A DNA stretch of 64,000 bases from Arthrobacter sp. fls2-241-R2A-200 (lineage in GTDB: Bacteria; Actinomycetota; Actinomycetes; Actinomycetales; Micrococcaceae). The DNA is taken from assembly GCF_030209745.1 (NCBI RefSeq), contig NZ_JARVRJ010000009.1:248001-312000 (forward strand), given 5' to 3'. The notes below the pieces were generated by a model. The model was not told the origin of the DNA and ran no database searches. It saw only the letters and a list, made by a program, of their open reading frames with translations. Both the position numbers and the translations under genes were made by a program. Of this stretch, positions 34,772 through 43,142 are shown in pieces; the first letter of the stretch is position 1; each line of letters begins with the position of its first letter.

Positions 34772-35692
34772 TCACACAGACTTATCGCGGATCTCGGTGA
34801 TGATGCCGGAAAAGTCCCTGCCGGCGCCGTCGCCCGACGCGAAGTCGTCATATATACGCGAGGCGAGCGGCCCCATCTGCGCGGCAACACCCGTGCTTTC
34901 CAGCGCATTCAACGCGAGGCGCAGGTCCTTGGCCATCAATGCCCCCGCAAAGCCGGGCTGGTAGTCACGGTTTGCCGGGCTCGTGGGAACAGGGCCGGGA
35001 ACCGGACAGTTGGTGGTGAGCGCCCAGCATTGACCGGACGCGTTGGATGCGACGTCGAACAATGCCTGATGGGTGAGCCCGAGTTTCTCGCCGAGGACGA
35101 AAGCCTCGGCAACGGCGATCATGGATACGCCCAAAATCATGTTGTTACAGACCTTCGCGGCCTGCCCGGCGCCGTGGTCACCGCAGTGGACGATCCTCTT
35201 GCCCATGAGCTCAAGGATGGGCCGCACGGTCTCAAAGTCTTCAGGCAGCGCACCCACCATGAAGGTCAGAGTGCCCGCCTCAGCCCCCACCACACCCCCG
35301 GAAACGGGTGCATCCACCGAGCGGTGTCCGGCGTCCAGCGCAATGGCCGCCGCTTCCCGGGCCTCGTCCACGTTGATGGTGGAACAGTCCAGGAACAGCG
35401 TGTTTGCTGCGGCAACGCTCAACAGCCCGGGGCCGTCCACGCCGCGGTAGGCATCCAACACATGCTTGCCGCTGGGCAACATGGTCAGGACGATGGCTGC
35501 GCCGGCAACAGCTTCAGCGGGGGAAGAAACCATGGGGATGCCGTGTGCAGTCGCTGCTTCAACTGCCGCCGGGACCGGATCATAGCCAACGACGTCGTGA
35601 CCGGCCTTGATGAGGTTGGCAGCCATGGGCCCACCCATGTGGCCGAGCCCCAGGAAAGCGATGAGTCCCGTTGAGGATGCGTTCTCTGTCAT
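34772..35692 (-). CDS. mmsB: 3-hydroxyisobutyrate dehydrogenase
   Basis: 306 residues. NAD motif FLGLGHMGGPMAANLIKAGH (13-32), substrate motif DAPVSGGVVGAEAGTL and the catalytic Lys in GAGQAAKVCNN mark the beta-hydroxyacid dehydrogenase family; the ending KDLRLAL resembles HibA. It oxidises 3-hydroxyisobutyrate to methylmalonate semialdehyde in valine breakdown. AAGGAG precedes the ATG, which overlaps the upstream hydrolase stop as ATGA. Its direct partners mmsA and the CoA hydrolase are in the same operon. Confidence 0.92.
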   Translation of the reverse strand: MTENASSTGLIAFLGLGHMGGPMAANLIKAGHDVVGYDPVPAAVEAATAHGIPMVSSPAEAVAGAAIVLTMLPSGKHVLDAYRGVDGPGLLSVAAANTLFLDCSTINVDEAREAAAIALDAGHRSVDAPVSGGVVGAEAGTLTFMVGALPEDFETVRPILELMGKRIVHCGDHGAGQAAKVCNNMILGVSMIAVAEAFVLGEKLGLTHQALFDVASNASGQCWALTTNCPVPGPVPTSPANRDYQPGFAGALMAKDLRLALNALESTGVAAQMGPLASRIYDDFASGDGAGRDFSGIITEIRDKSV

Positions 35693-36780
35693 GTCGTCTC
35701 CTTTGACTTGCTGCTGATGGCGGACTCGTGAAGCCCAAGTTCCCGTTCGCCGAGCGGCGCGAAGTAGCCCTCGACGTCGGACGCCTGCACCTCGGCGAGC
35801 GTGGCTGGTTTCCAGCGTGGATTGCGGTCCTTGTCCACCACTTGGGCGCGGATACCCTCGCGGAAGTCCGGCCCTGCCAAGCACCGCAGGCCCACGCGGT
35901 ATTCCTGGTCAAGCGCCTCCTCGAGCGAGAGCCCCCGAACGCGTCGCAACGACTCCAAGGTGACCTTCACCGACGTCGGCGACTTCGCTTCGATAGTGTC
36001 TGCGGCAGCAGCAGCCTCACCGCCCAGCGAGCGCAGGCTTCGCACAACGTCCTCTGCGGCGTCGTGCGCGTAGGCAGGGTCGATCCACTCTTGCTGCACT
36101 GCCAGTGCCGAGTCCGGCGCCGCTTGGGCATAGCGCTCGACGGCGGCCTCCGCCTTCGAGCTTTCCAGCGCTTCTGCCAGTGCGGGCAGGCTTTCGGACG
36201 GCACGAAGTGGTCCGCGAGCCCGAGGAACAGGGCATCCGCCCCGGTCAGGTGGGCGCCGGTCAACGCAGCGTGCGTTCCTGTTTCGCCCGGCGCACGGGA
36301 CAGTAACAGCGTGCCGCCTACGTCCGGGACAAAGCCGATAGTGGTTTCCGGCATGCCCGTTCGCGTCCGCTCGGTGACGATGCGAACTGAGCCGTGGGCT
36401 GAAATGCCGACGCCCCCACCAAGGACCAGCCCGTCCATGAAGGCGACGTAAGGCTTGGGGAACCGCGATATGAGGGAGTTCAAGCGATACTCCTCTGCCC
36501 AGAACCCGGCAGTCTCGGCCCCGCCGTGCAGCATGTCTTTGTAGATAGCGACGATGTCCCCACCTGCGCACAGCCCCCGGTCTCCGGCGCCGCGGACCAA
36601 AACCGTGGCGACGTCGTCGTCGTCGGCCCAGGCGCTGAGCTGCTGGAACATGGCTTTGACCATGCCTAAGTTGAGCGCATTGACGGCCTTGGGGCGGTTG
36701 AGCGTCACCACGCCCAGGTGTCCGCGCCGCTCAAACTGAACGTCCGCGGTTTGCACGATCCCGGTGTCCAGTGCCTCCAT
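35689..36780 (-). CDS. 3-hydroxyisobutyryl-CoA hydrolase
   Basis: 363 residues of the crotonase fold; the length and a C-terminal extension ending in DFREGIRAQVVDKDRNPRW separate it from simple hydratases. Typical HIBCH motifs are RGLCAGGDIVAIYKD, FMDGLVLGGGVGIS, PETTIGFVPDVGG and HFVPSESL. It releases 3-hydroxyisobutyrate from its CoA ester in valine catabolism. The ATG overlaps the mmsA stop by one base (TGATG). Translation is coupled on both sides. Confidence 0.9.
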   Translation of the reverse strand: MEALDTGIVQTADVQFERRGHLGVVTLNRPKAVNALNLGMVKAMFQQLSAWADDDDVATVLVRGAGDRGLCAGGDIVAIYKDMLHGGAETAGFWAEEYRLNSLISRFPKPYVAFMDGLVLGGGVGISAHGSVRIVTERTRTGMPETTIGFVPDVGGTLLLSRAPGETGTHAALTGAHLTGADALFLGLADHFVPSESLPALAEALESSKAEAAVERYAQAAPDSALAVQQEWIDPAYAHDAAEDVVRSLRSLGGEAAAAADTIEAKSPTSVKVTLESLRRVRGLSLEEALDQEYRVGLRCLAGPDFREGIRAQVVDKDRNPRWKPATLAEVQASDVEGYFAPLGERELGLHESAISSKSKETT

Positions 36781-38279
36781 CAGCTGCCTGCCGGCATCAC
36801 GAAGCTGGCCCCTTGGCGGATGCCGGAAGGCCACCGCGACGTCACGGTCTTGGTCTTGGTGTAGAAGCGGAAAGCGTCGGCCCCGTGCTGGTTGAGATCG
36901 CCGAAACCGGAGGCCTTCCAGCCGCCGAACGTGTAGTACGCGATAGGTACGGGGATTGGGACGTTGATACCCACCATGCCTACTTGGACGCGGCTCGCGA
37001 AGTCGCGGGCCGAGTCGCCGTCGCGCGTGAAAATGGCGACGCCGTTGCCAAACTCGTGCTCGTTGCAGAGCCTGAGTGCCTCGTCGTAATCGGCCGCGCG
37101 CAACACGCTGAGGACGGGTCCGAAGATTTCTTCTTTGTAGATCTTCATGTCGCTGGTGACGTTGTCGAACAGCGTGGGACCAACCCAGAATCCGCCCTCA
37201 TAGCCGTCCACGGTGAGGCCGCGCCCGTCGGTCACCAGCGTTGCCCCTTCGTCCACGCCGGACTGGATGTAGCCCTCGATCCTTTCCTTCGCGGAGGCCG
37301 CCACGACTGGCCCGAAGTCCGAATCCTTGGCCAGGCTGTGGCCCACTTTCAGGTCCTTCACGCGCTCGCTCAGCTTAGCCACCAGGGCATCTGCCGTTTC
37401 CTGCCCCACCGGCACGGCCACGGAGATGGCCATGCAGCGCTCCCCTGCGGATCCGTATCCGGCACCGATCAGGGCGTCGGCGGCCATGTCGAGATCGGCG
37501 TCGGGCATGATCACCATGTGGTTCTTCGCCCCGCCGAAGCATTGCGCGCGCTTGCCGTGAGCGGCGGCGGTGGCGTAGATGTACTGGGCGATCGGCGTGG
37601 AGCCCACGAAGCCAACGGCCTGCACGCGTGGGTCTTCAAGCAGCGCATCCACGGCTTCCTTATCGCCGTTGACCACGTTGAAGACACCGTTCGGCACACC
37701 GGCTTCGCTGTAGAGTTCGGCCAGGCGGAGCGGAACCGAGGGGTCCCGTTCGGAGGGCTTGAGGATGAAGGAGTTGCCTGCGGCAAGCGCGGGGCCAGAC
37801 TTCCAGAGCGGGATCATGGCCGGGAAATTGAAGGGCGTAATGCCTGCAACGACGCCCAGTGGCTGGCGGAGGGAATGCACGTCGATCCCCGTGCCGGCGT
37901 TGTCCGAGAACTCACCTTTGAGCAGGTGCGGGGCGCCGGCGGAGAACTCCACCACCTCGACGCCGCGCTGGATATCGCCCTTGGCGTCCGCGAACGTCTT
38001 GCCATGTTCGGAGGACAGGAGTGTGGCAAGTTCGTCCATGTTCTCGTTGACCAGGTCCACGAACTTGAGCAGGATCCGTCCCCGGCGCTGCGGGTTCATG
38101 GCCGCCCATTCGAGCTGGCCTTTCTCGGCATTGGCGACGGCGTTGCGCACCTCATCGGCGCTGGCCAACGGAACCCGCGCCTGGACTTCGCCCGTGCAGG
38201 GATCGTAAACGTCACTGAAGCGACCGGACGTGCCGTCGATCCTCTGGCCATCTATGTAGTGGGAAAGTTCGCGCACCAT
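36780..38279 (-). CDS. mmsA: methylmalonate-semialdehyde dehydrogenase (CoA-acylating)
   Basis: 499-residue aldehyde dehydrogenase that converts methylmalonate semialdehyde to propionyl-CoA, CO2 and NADH. Family-specific features are the catalytic Cys282 in AGERCMAIS, the ITPFNFPAM motif (147-155) and a missing catalytic Glu: where other ALDHs have ELGG this has CFGGAKNH. ATG 38279 follows AAGGAG by 11 bases; an ATG seven codons earlier is possible. It is the first gene of the valine operon, behind a CRP-like site. Confidence 0.93.
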   Translation of the reverse strand: MVRELSHYIDGQRIDGTSGRFSDVYDPCTGEVQARVPLASADEVRNAVANAEKGQLEWAAMNPQRRGRILLKFVDLVNENMDELATLLSSEHGKTFADAKGDIQRGVEVVEFSAGAPHLLKGEFSDNAGTGIDVHSLRQPLGVVAGITPFNFPAMIPLWKSGPALAAGNSFILKPSERDPSVPLRLAELYSEAGVPNGVFNVVNGDKEAVDALLEDPRVQAVGFVGSTPIAQYIYATAAAHGKRAQCFGGAKNHMVIMPDADLDMAADALIGAGYGSAGERCMAISVAVPVGQETADALVAKLSERVKDLKVGHSLAKDSDFGPVVAASAKERIEGYIQSGVDEGATLVTDGRGLTVDGYEGGFWVGPTLFDNVTSDMKIYKEEIFGPVLSVLRAADYDEALRLCNEHEFGNGVAIFTRDGDSARDFASRVQVGMVGINVPIPVPIAYYTFGGWKASGFGDLNQHGADAFRFYTKTKTVTSRWPSGIRQGASFVMPAGS

Positions 38280-38357
38280 GGTGGAAATGCTCCTTTGCAT
38301 CGTGAATGACTACCGTTCCGCCGGCTGCTGGGGCCGGCGAGGAACACGTGACCAACT

Positions 38358-38371
38358 GTGATCCAGGTCAT
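38358..38371. promoter_or_regulatory. CRP/GlxR-like site upstream of mmsA
   Basis: TGTGATCCAGGTCAT carries GTGA-N6-TCAT, one base from the CRP core. It shares the 8-mer GTGATCCA with the reverse complement of the site at 31167. A near-palindrome CCGAATATACTCGG (38380-38393) lies beside it and includes TATATT on the mmsA strand. Confidence 0.55.
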
Positions 38372-38473
38372 CTCTGAAACCGAATATACTCGGACTTCCT
38401 ACTAATTTCCAGAGGGGGTCCAAGGAGCGTTCGCGGCTGGCTGCCCCGGCGCCCCACCCAGGCGAAGAGTTCG

Positions 38474-39865
38474 CTAGTGGACTTCCCTCATGCCCTTGTA
38501 TGCCTCCAAGGCCTCGGCCCGGGTGGTCTTGAGGTCCACGATTCCTTCCGGGTAGTCCGGAGTGCCGAACTCGGGGATCCAGTGGGCGATGTACTTGCCT
38601 TGGGGGTCGAACTTGGTCCGCTGCCCCTCCGGGTTGAAGATCCGGAAGAACGGGGAGGCGTCCGCCCCGGAGCCGGCCACCCACTGCCAGTTGGCCGGGT
38701 TGGACGCCGGGTCCGCGTCAACAAGGGTGTCCCAGAACCATTGCTCGCCGAGTTGCCAGTGGATGCCGAGGTTTTTCACCAGGAAGCTGGCCGCGACCAT
38801 GCGTACACGGTTGTGCATCCAGCCTGTGGCCCAGAGTTGCCGCTGGCCTGCGTCAACCAAAGGGAATCCAGTGATTCCTTTTTTCCAGGCGCGGAACTCC
38901 CGGGGGGCGCCATCGTGGCCGGGTTCGCGCCCGTTACTGCCGTCACTGCCCGGCCACGCCCACGGGAAACGGTCAAACTCCGGGCGGAGGTTCGCCGTGG
39001 CAAGCTGCGGGTTGTGGAAGTACTGGTGCCAGCAGAACTCGCGCCACCCCAGCTCCGAAGCGAAGATGCTGCTGCTCTCGGACCGCTTTTCCCCAAGCGC
39101 GTGCCACACTTCGTAAGGGCTGAGCTCACCCCATCTCAGGTACGGGGAAAGGCCGCTGCTGCCGTCAGTGTCCGGACGGTTACGGCCCTCGCTGTAATTG
39201 GAAAGACCCTCCGACACGAAGCGGGCAAGGCGTTTGTGGCCCGCGGCAGCCCCAGGCGTCCACGCTTGCGCCAACTCTCCTGCCCAGTCCGGCTTTGTGG
39301 GCAGCAGTGACCAGGACTCCAAGTCATCACTTTCAGCCATGGCACCTGCGTAGCCGTGGCCGGCTTCAGGCACGGGCAGCGGCTCCCGAAAATCCTGCGC
39401 CGAAACGGTACGCCAGAAAGGCGTGAAGACCTTGTACTGACCCCCCGTTTTGGTGGTCACGTTCCACGGCTCGTGAAGCAGTGAGGCCTGGAAACTCGAG
39501 ACGTGAAGTCCGGCCTCGCGCGCCCAAGCCTTGATGCCGGCGTCGACCGTTCGCTCCGCCGCGCCGTACCGCCGGTTCCAGTAGAGTGCGCCGGCGCCGG
39601 GCGTCGTCGTCAATTCTTGGACAACCTCAAACGCCCGGCCGCGACGCAACACCAGCGGGATGCCCAGTTTGTCCAACTCGGCGCGGAGCGCCAACAAGGA
39701 ATGGTGCAGCCACCAGCGCGACGCACCACCATGGGGGCGAAGGCCCGCTGATTCCTCGTCAAGGACGTAAAGCGCGACGGCGGCGCCGTCGTCCACTGCG
39801 GCACGGAGCGCGGGGTTGTCAGCGACCCTGAGGTCGTCGCGGAACCAAACGATGGACGGCTTCAT
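38474..39865 (-). CDS. phrB: deoxyribodipyrimidine photolyase
   Basis: 463-residue class I photolyase that uses blue light to split UV-induced cyclobutane pyrimidine dimers. The N-terminal Rossmann-like antenna domain starts with SIVWFRDDLRVADNPAL. The FAD domain contains LSPYLRWGELSP, ELGWREFCWHQYFHNP, FPLVDAGQRQLWATGWMHNR and the C-terminal FNPEGQRTKFDPQGKYI. The Trp electron-transfer chain appears intact. ATG 39865 has AAAGGA five bases upstream. A single gene. Confidence 0.95.
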   Translation of the reverse strand: MKPSIVWFRDDLRVADNPALRAAVDDGAAVALYVLDEESAGLRPHGGASRWWLHHSLLALRAELDKLGIPLVLRRGRAFEVVQELTTTPGAGALYWNRRYGAAERTVDAGIKAWAREAGLHVSSFQASLLHEPWNVTTKTGGQYKVFTPFWRTVSAQDFREPLPVPEAGHGYAGAMAESDDLESWSLLPTKPDWAGELAQAWTPGAAAGHKRLARFVSEGLSNYSEGRNRPDTDGSSGLSPYLRWGELSPYEVWHALGEKRSESSSIFASELGWREFCWHQYFHNPQLATANLRPEFDRFPWAWPGSDGSNGREPGHDGAPREFRAWKKGITGFPLVDAGQRQLWATGWMHNRVRMVAASFLVKNLGIHWQLGEQWFWDTLVDADPASNPANWQWVAGSGADASPFFRIFNPEGQRTKFDPQGKYIAHWIPEFGTPDYPEGIVDLKTTRAEALEAYKGMREVH

Positions 39866-39889
39866 TTTTCCTTTCAGCGCAGGCATGGG

Positions 39890-39931
39890 AACAGCCCATG
39901 TCCCTAACGAATACTAGGGGCATGGGCTGTT
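39890..39931 (-). terminator. hairpin downstream of the 114-residue protein gene
   Basis: AACAGCCCATGTCCCTA / TAGGGGCATGGGCTGTT, a 17-bp stem with one mismatch and an 8-base loop, 29 bases past the stop of the gene at 39961. The T-run is poor. It also lies in the photolyase leader. Confidence 0.72.
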
Positions 39932-39960
39932 GGTGAGATGTTGGGCGAAGCCGGTGGAGG

Positions 39961-40305
39961 TCAGGCGCTGAAAGCGATGGCTTCCTCGCCGATTTCCATC
40001 AGTACGGGAGCCGGAGCCGAGGCCGTTTCAGTCCACATGGGCACGTTGTTCACCACGTAGTCCCTTGCGGCAGGCCCCACCATGCTCATGCCGGGATAGA
40101 TCCTGTGGCCGATTTCCTTGGCGGACTTGATGCCCTCGAGTTGAAGCGCGGTCTTGAAAGCTGAATCGGGAATCGGAACCTTGCGTTCCAGTACGCACCA
40201 GCTGATATACAAGCCGTAGAGGGTGTCGAAGTCCAGGCCTTTTTCGGTGTCGTCCTCGAACACCACGCTGTCACGGAGAAAACGGGCGATTTGGGTGTCG
40301 GTCAT
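39961..40305 (-). CDS. conserved-looking 114-residue protein of unknown function
   Basis: A small soluble, acidic protein (MTDTQIARFLRDSVVFEDD... ending EIGEEAIAFSA). It has no signal peptide, membrane segment or Cys cluster. The middle (LYGLYISWCVLERKVPIPDS) and IYPGMSMVGPAARDYVV look well folded, perhaps a helical DNA- or protein-binding domain; the ~30-90 region slightly resembles small primase-C/DUF helical domains, but I cannot support this. It has its own hairpin downstream. Codon use matches its neighbours, so it is likely a real gene. Confidence 0.7.
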   Translation of the reverse strand: MTDTQIARFLRDSVVFEDDTEKGLDFDTLYGLYISWCVLERKVPIPDSAFKTALQLEGIKSAKEIGHRIYPGMSMVGPAARDYVVNNVPMWTETASAPAPVLMEIGEEAIAFSA

Positions 40306-40419
40306 TGCGGTGGCCTCTTCTAAGAGAGAAGTACGGGCCGCCGGTCTGCATCAGCGAATGTCCTGTTTTTTCATGATATCCCAGTCCTGACCGGGAAACC
40401 AGATTAACTCTCGGTGGCC

Positions 40420-40462
40420 GAAAGTAATGCCCTCTACATCTAGGGTAAAGGGCGTCACTTTC
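40420..40462 (-). terminator. hairpin downstream of the fasciclin gene
   Basis: GAAAGTAATGCCCT / AGGGCGTCACTTTC pairs with two internal mismatches around a 15-base loop, 14 bases past the fasciclin stop. The T-run is short, so it is a moderate candidate. Confidence 0.55.
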
Positions 40463-40476
40463 AGCAATTGAGTTTT

Positions 40477-41163
40477 TTACTTGGGCATCAATACGGAGTC
40501 CACGAGGTAAACCGTTGCATTAGCCGTGTGGACGCCACCGCAAATAACATTGGCGCCATTTACAGTCAACGCATCTTTGGTGCCGGCCACCGTCACGTCC
40601 CCGCCTTGCACGGTCTTGTGTGTGCCCACCATCTGATCAGGCGTCAGCTGGCCGGGGATCACGTGGTAGGTGAGGATCTTGCTCAGCAAGGCGTCATCAG
40701 TCTTGAGCGTTGCGATGGTGGCGGGGTCGATCTTGGCGAACGCGGAGTCAACAGGCGCGATCACCGTGAACTCGCTGCCGTCCAAGGTGGATACCAGATC
40801 CACCTTCGGGTTCAGCTTCCCCGAGACTGCGGACGTCAGGGTCCTCAAGAGAGGGTTGTTGGAGGCGGCGACAGCTACCGGGTCCTGTGACATGCCCAGG
40901 ACCGAGCCCGCACCACTGGGAACTTGCGCCGCGTAGCCTGCGCAGCCCGGCCCAACAAGGTCACGTGTAGGATCCATGGCCGCGCTGGCAGTAGCGGACA
41001 TCGACGGCGACGCTGCCATGGACGATGATGCCGCAGATGAGGGCGCTGCGGCCGGAGTGGAGGCGGTGCTGGAGGTGCTCGAACCACCACACGCAGTAAG
41101 GCCGAGAAGGGCAGCTGCGGTGAGGCCGACGAAGGCGAGAGCGGGGCGCTTTGTGGACAACAT
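40477..41163 (-). CDS. fasciclin-domain lipoprotein
   Basis: 228 residues. The lipobox GLTAC puts the lipid at Cys25. A Ser/Ala/Thr-rich linker (~28-75) leads to one fasciclin (FAS1) domain with [28 protein letters not shown] and a final [16 protein letters not shown]1 lipoproteins such as mycobacterial MPT70/MPT83 are surface adhesins or matrix proteins. AGGAG lies before the ATG. It is divergent from dipZ, and that pairing recalls the mycobacterial mpt83-dipZ-mpt70 arrangement. Confidence 0.92.
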   Translation of the reverse strand: MLSTKRPALAFVGLTAAALLGLTACGGSSTSSTASTPAAAPSSAASSSMAASPSMSATASAAMDPTRDLVGPGCAGYAAQVPSGAGSVLGMSQDPVAVAASNNPLLRTLTSAVSGKLNPKVDLVSTLDGSEFTVIAPVDSAFAKIDPATIATLKTDDALLSKILTYHVIPGQLTPDQMVGTHKTVQGGDVTVAGTKDALTVNGANVICGGVHTANATVYLVDSVLMPK

Positions 41164-41298
41164 GTCATTCTCCTTTTTTGTGGAACCAGGGCGTTGGTTC
41201 CGTTGGTTGGTGGGACCCGGGCCGCCGGCGGTTTGTTTGCCCGGCAGTTTGTGTCTCACCAGCTATTCGGAGGTCGGCACCAGCTGGATGGGTACTGA

Positions 41299-41315
41299 TC
41301 GAAAAAGTTTTTCGA
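41299..41315. promoter_or_regulatory. palindrome in the fasciclin/dipZ divergent promoter region
   Basis: TCGAAAAAGTTTTTCGA is a perfect inverted repeat of eight bases around one central G. It lies between the divergent fasciclin and dipZ starts and could bind a shared regulator. No regulator gene is adjacent. Confidence 0.55.
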
Positions 41316-41404
41316 CCAAGCCACACGGGCCTCGGCTCCGAACTGCTTGCAGATATCCGGAGCCGGCTTACGTTGCAGCCGCCCGGCAAACGTTGGGAGA
41401 CGCA

Positions 41405-43138
41405 ATGTTGCAACTAGCACTTATCGGCCTGCTGGGCGGATTGATCACGGGGATCTCCCCCTGCATCCTTCCTGTCCTTCCGGTCATCTTCTTATCCGGT
41501 GGCGTGCAGGGAGCGCGCCAAGGGCCCGTCGATCTTAAGGCTGAAGCCAAGCGCCGGCGCAAGGCGGGCTTGCGGCCCTACCTTGTCATCCTGGGGCTGG
41601 TGATCAGCTTCAGTGTTTTCACGTTGGTGGGCTCGTTCCTTCTGACGCTGGTGAACCTGCCACAGGACCTGGTGCGCTGGATTGGGCTAGTGGTGCTGGT
41701 GCTGATCGGCCTCGGGCTGATCTTTGAGCGCTTCCAGCACCTCCTGGAGAAGCCGTTCTCATGGGTACCGCAGCGCAGGGTAGGCACGGAAAATGGTGGG
41801 CTGGTGTTGGGGCTGGCCCTCGGCGTCGTCTATGTTCCCTGTGCAGGACCAGTGCTCGCCGCCATCGCGGTGGCTGGCGCAACCGGCCGGATCGGCACGG
41901 AAACCATCGTCCTCACGTTGACGTTCGCCTTGGGCGCCGCCTTGCCTCTGCTGGTGTTCGCCCTTGCCGGCCGCCGCGTAGCCGAAAGGGTCAAGACGTT
42001 CCGCAAGAACCAGCGCAAGATCCGCGTTGCAGGCGGCATCATGATGATCGCCCTGGCCATCGGGCTTGTCTTCAACCTGCCCCAACTACTCCAGAGGCTT
42101 GTCCCGGACTACACCTCCACGCTGCAGGCACAAGTCCAGGACAATGAAAGCGTCAAGAAAGCCTTGGATCTCGGCGGACTGGTCAATGACCAGAACAAGG
42201 ACCTCGACAAATGCAGCAACGGCGGCACCGAACTGGAATCCTGCGGCACCGCACCGGATCTGAAGGGCATCCAGCAGTGGTTCAACACGCCCGGTAACCA
42301 ACCGGTGAACTTGAAAGACCTGAAGGGCAAGGTAGTCCTGGTGGACTTCTGGGCCTACTCCTGCATCAACTGCCAGCGTTCGGTTCCGCACCTGACCGAT
42401 TGGTACAGCGCCTACAAGGCCGCCGGACTGGAAATCGTCGGCGTGCACTCCCCCGAGTATGCCTTCGAGAAGGAACCCCACAACGTGATGGCCGGGGCAC
42501 AGAACCTCGGGATCACCTATCCGGTGGGGATTGATAACAACCTCTCCACCTGGACCAACTACCGTAACCGCTACTGGCCCGCACACTACTTGATCGATTC
42601 CTCGGGTACCGTCCGGCAAATCCAATTCGGCGAGGGCGGCTACCAGACCACGGAGAAGCTCATCCGCGAATTGCTGCAGCAGGCCAACCCGTCGGCAACG
42701 CTTCCGGCCCCGACGGAGAAGTCCGACGCCGGCCCCGTCGCGGGAGCCACGACTCCCGAGACTTATTTTGGGACCACCAAGAAGGTCAATTACGGGGGCA
42801 CCGAACCGTACAAGGCGGGCCCGGGCGTCTACACAGCACCGGCAGCCCAAGCGGCCGATAGCTACGCGCTCGCCGGGGGTTGGGATCTGGGCACGCAGTC
42901 CATTACGCCCACTGGCGATGGCTCATCCATAGCGTTGAAGTACCACGCCAAGCAGGTGTACATCGTGGTTAGCGGCCAGGGCACCTTGAACGTGATCCGG
43001 AATGGTAAGAGCACTCCGGTGGCAGTCTCCGGAACGCCCACGCTGTACAAGATCGTGGACGATTCCTCGAGCAGCGCTGGCAGTCTTCAAGTGCAGGTGC
43101 CAAAGGGTATCCAGGCGTACTCATTCACGTTCGGATAA
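41405..43138 (+). CDS. dipZ: DipZ: CcdA-type thiol transporter fused to thioredoxin-like and C-terminal domains
   Basis: 577 residues in three parts. Residues 1-230 form a CcdA/DsbD-beta membrane domain with six or so helices and redox Cys20 (GISPCILP) and Cys146 (VPCAGP). Residues ~290-425 are a TlpA-like thioredoxin domain with CINC (Cys320, Cys323). The last ~120 residues (GGWDLGTQSITPTGDG...) form the beta-rich, CBM-like domain known from mycobacterial DipZ. It passes electrons from the cytoplasm to extracellular thiols. GGGAG precedes ATG 41405; the frame is open further upstream, but that part overlaps the divergent fasciclin gene. Confidence 0.92.
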   Translation: MLQLALIGLLGGLITGISPCILPVLPVIFLSGGVQGARQGPVDLKAEAKRRRKAGLRPYLVILGLVISFSVFTLVGSFLLTLVNLPQDLVRWIGLVVLVLIGLGLIFERFQHLLEKPFSWVPQRRVGTENGGLVLGLALGVVYVPCAGPVLAAIAVAGATGRIGTETIVLTLTFALGAALPLLVFALAGRRVAERVKTFRKNQRKIRVAGGIMMIALAIGLVFNLPQLLQRLVPDYTSTLQAQVQDNESVKKALDLGGLVNDQNKDLDKCSNGGTELESCGTAPDLKGIQQWFNTPGNQPVNLKDLKGKVVLVDFWAYSCINCQRSVPHLTDWYSAYKAAGLEIVGVHSPEYAFEKEPHNVMAGAQNLGITYPVGIDNNLSTWTNYRNRYWPAHYLIDSSGTVRQIQFGEGGYQTTEKLIRELLQQANPSATLPAPTEKSDAGPVAGATTPETYFGTTKKVNYGGTEPYKAGPGVYTAPAAQAADSYALAGGWDLGTQSITPTGDGSSIALKYHAKQVYIVVSGQGTLNVIRNGKSTPVAVSGTPTLYKIVDDSSSSAGSLQVQVPKGIQAYSFTFG

Positions 43139-43142
43139 CCTC

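Noticed and set aside
36771..38309. 512-residue plus-strand frame opposite mmsA
   Set aside because: The minus strand encodes an intact aldehyde dehydrogenase with its catalytic Cys; the plus frame shows no recognisable fold and no ribosome site.
40976..41404. Extension of dipZ 143 codons upstream
   Set aside because: The extra part lies over the divergent fasciclin gene and promoter, has no membrane or family features, and the ATG at 41405 has a proper ribosome site and starts exactly at the CcdA domain.
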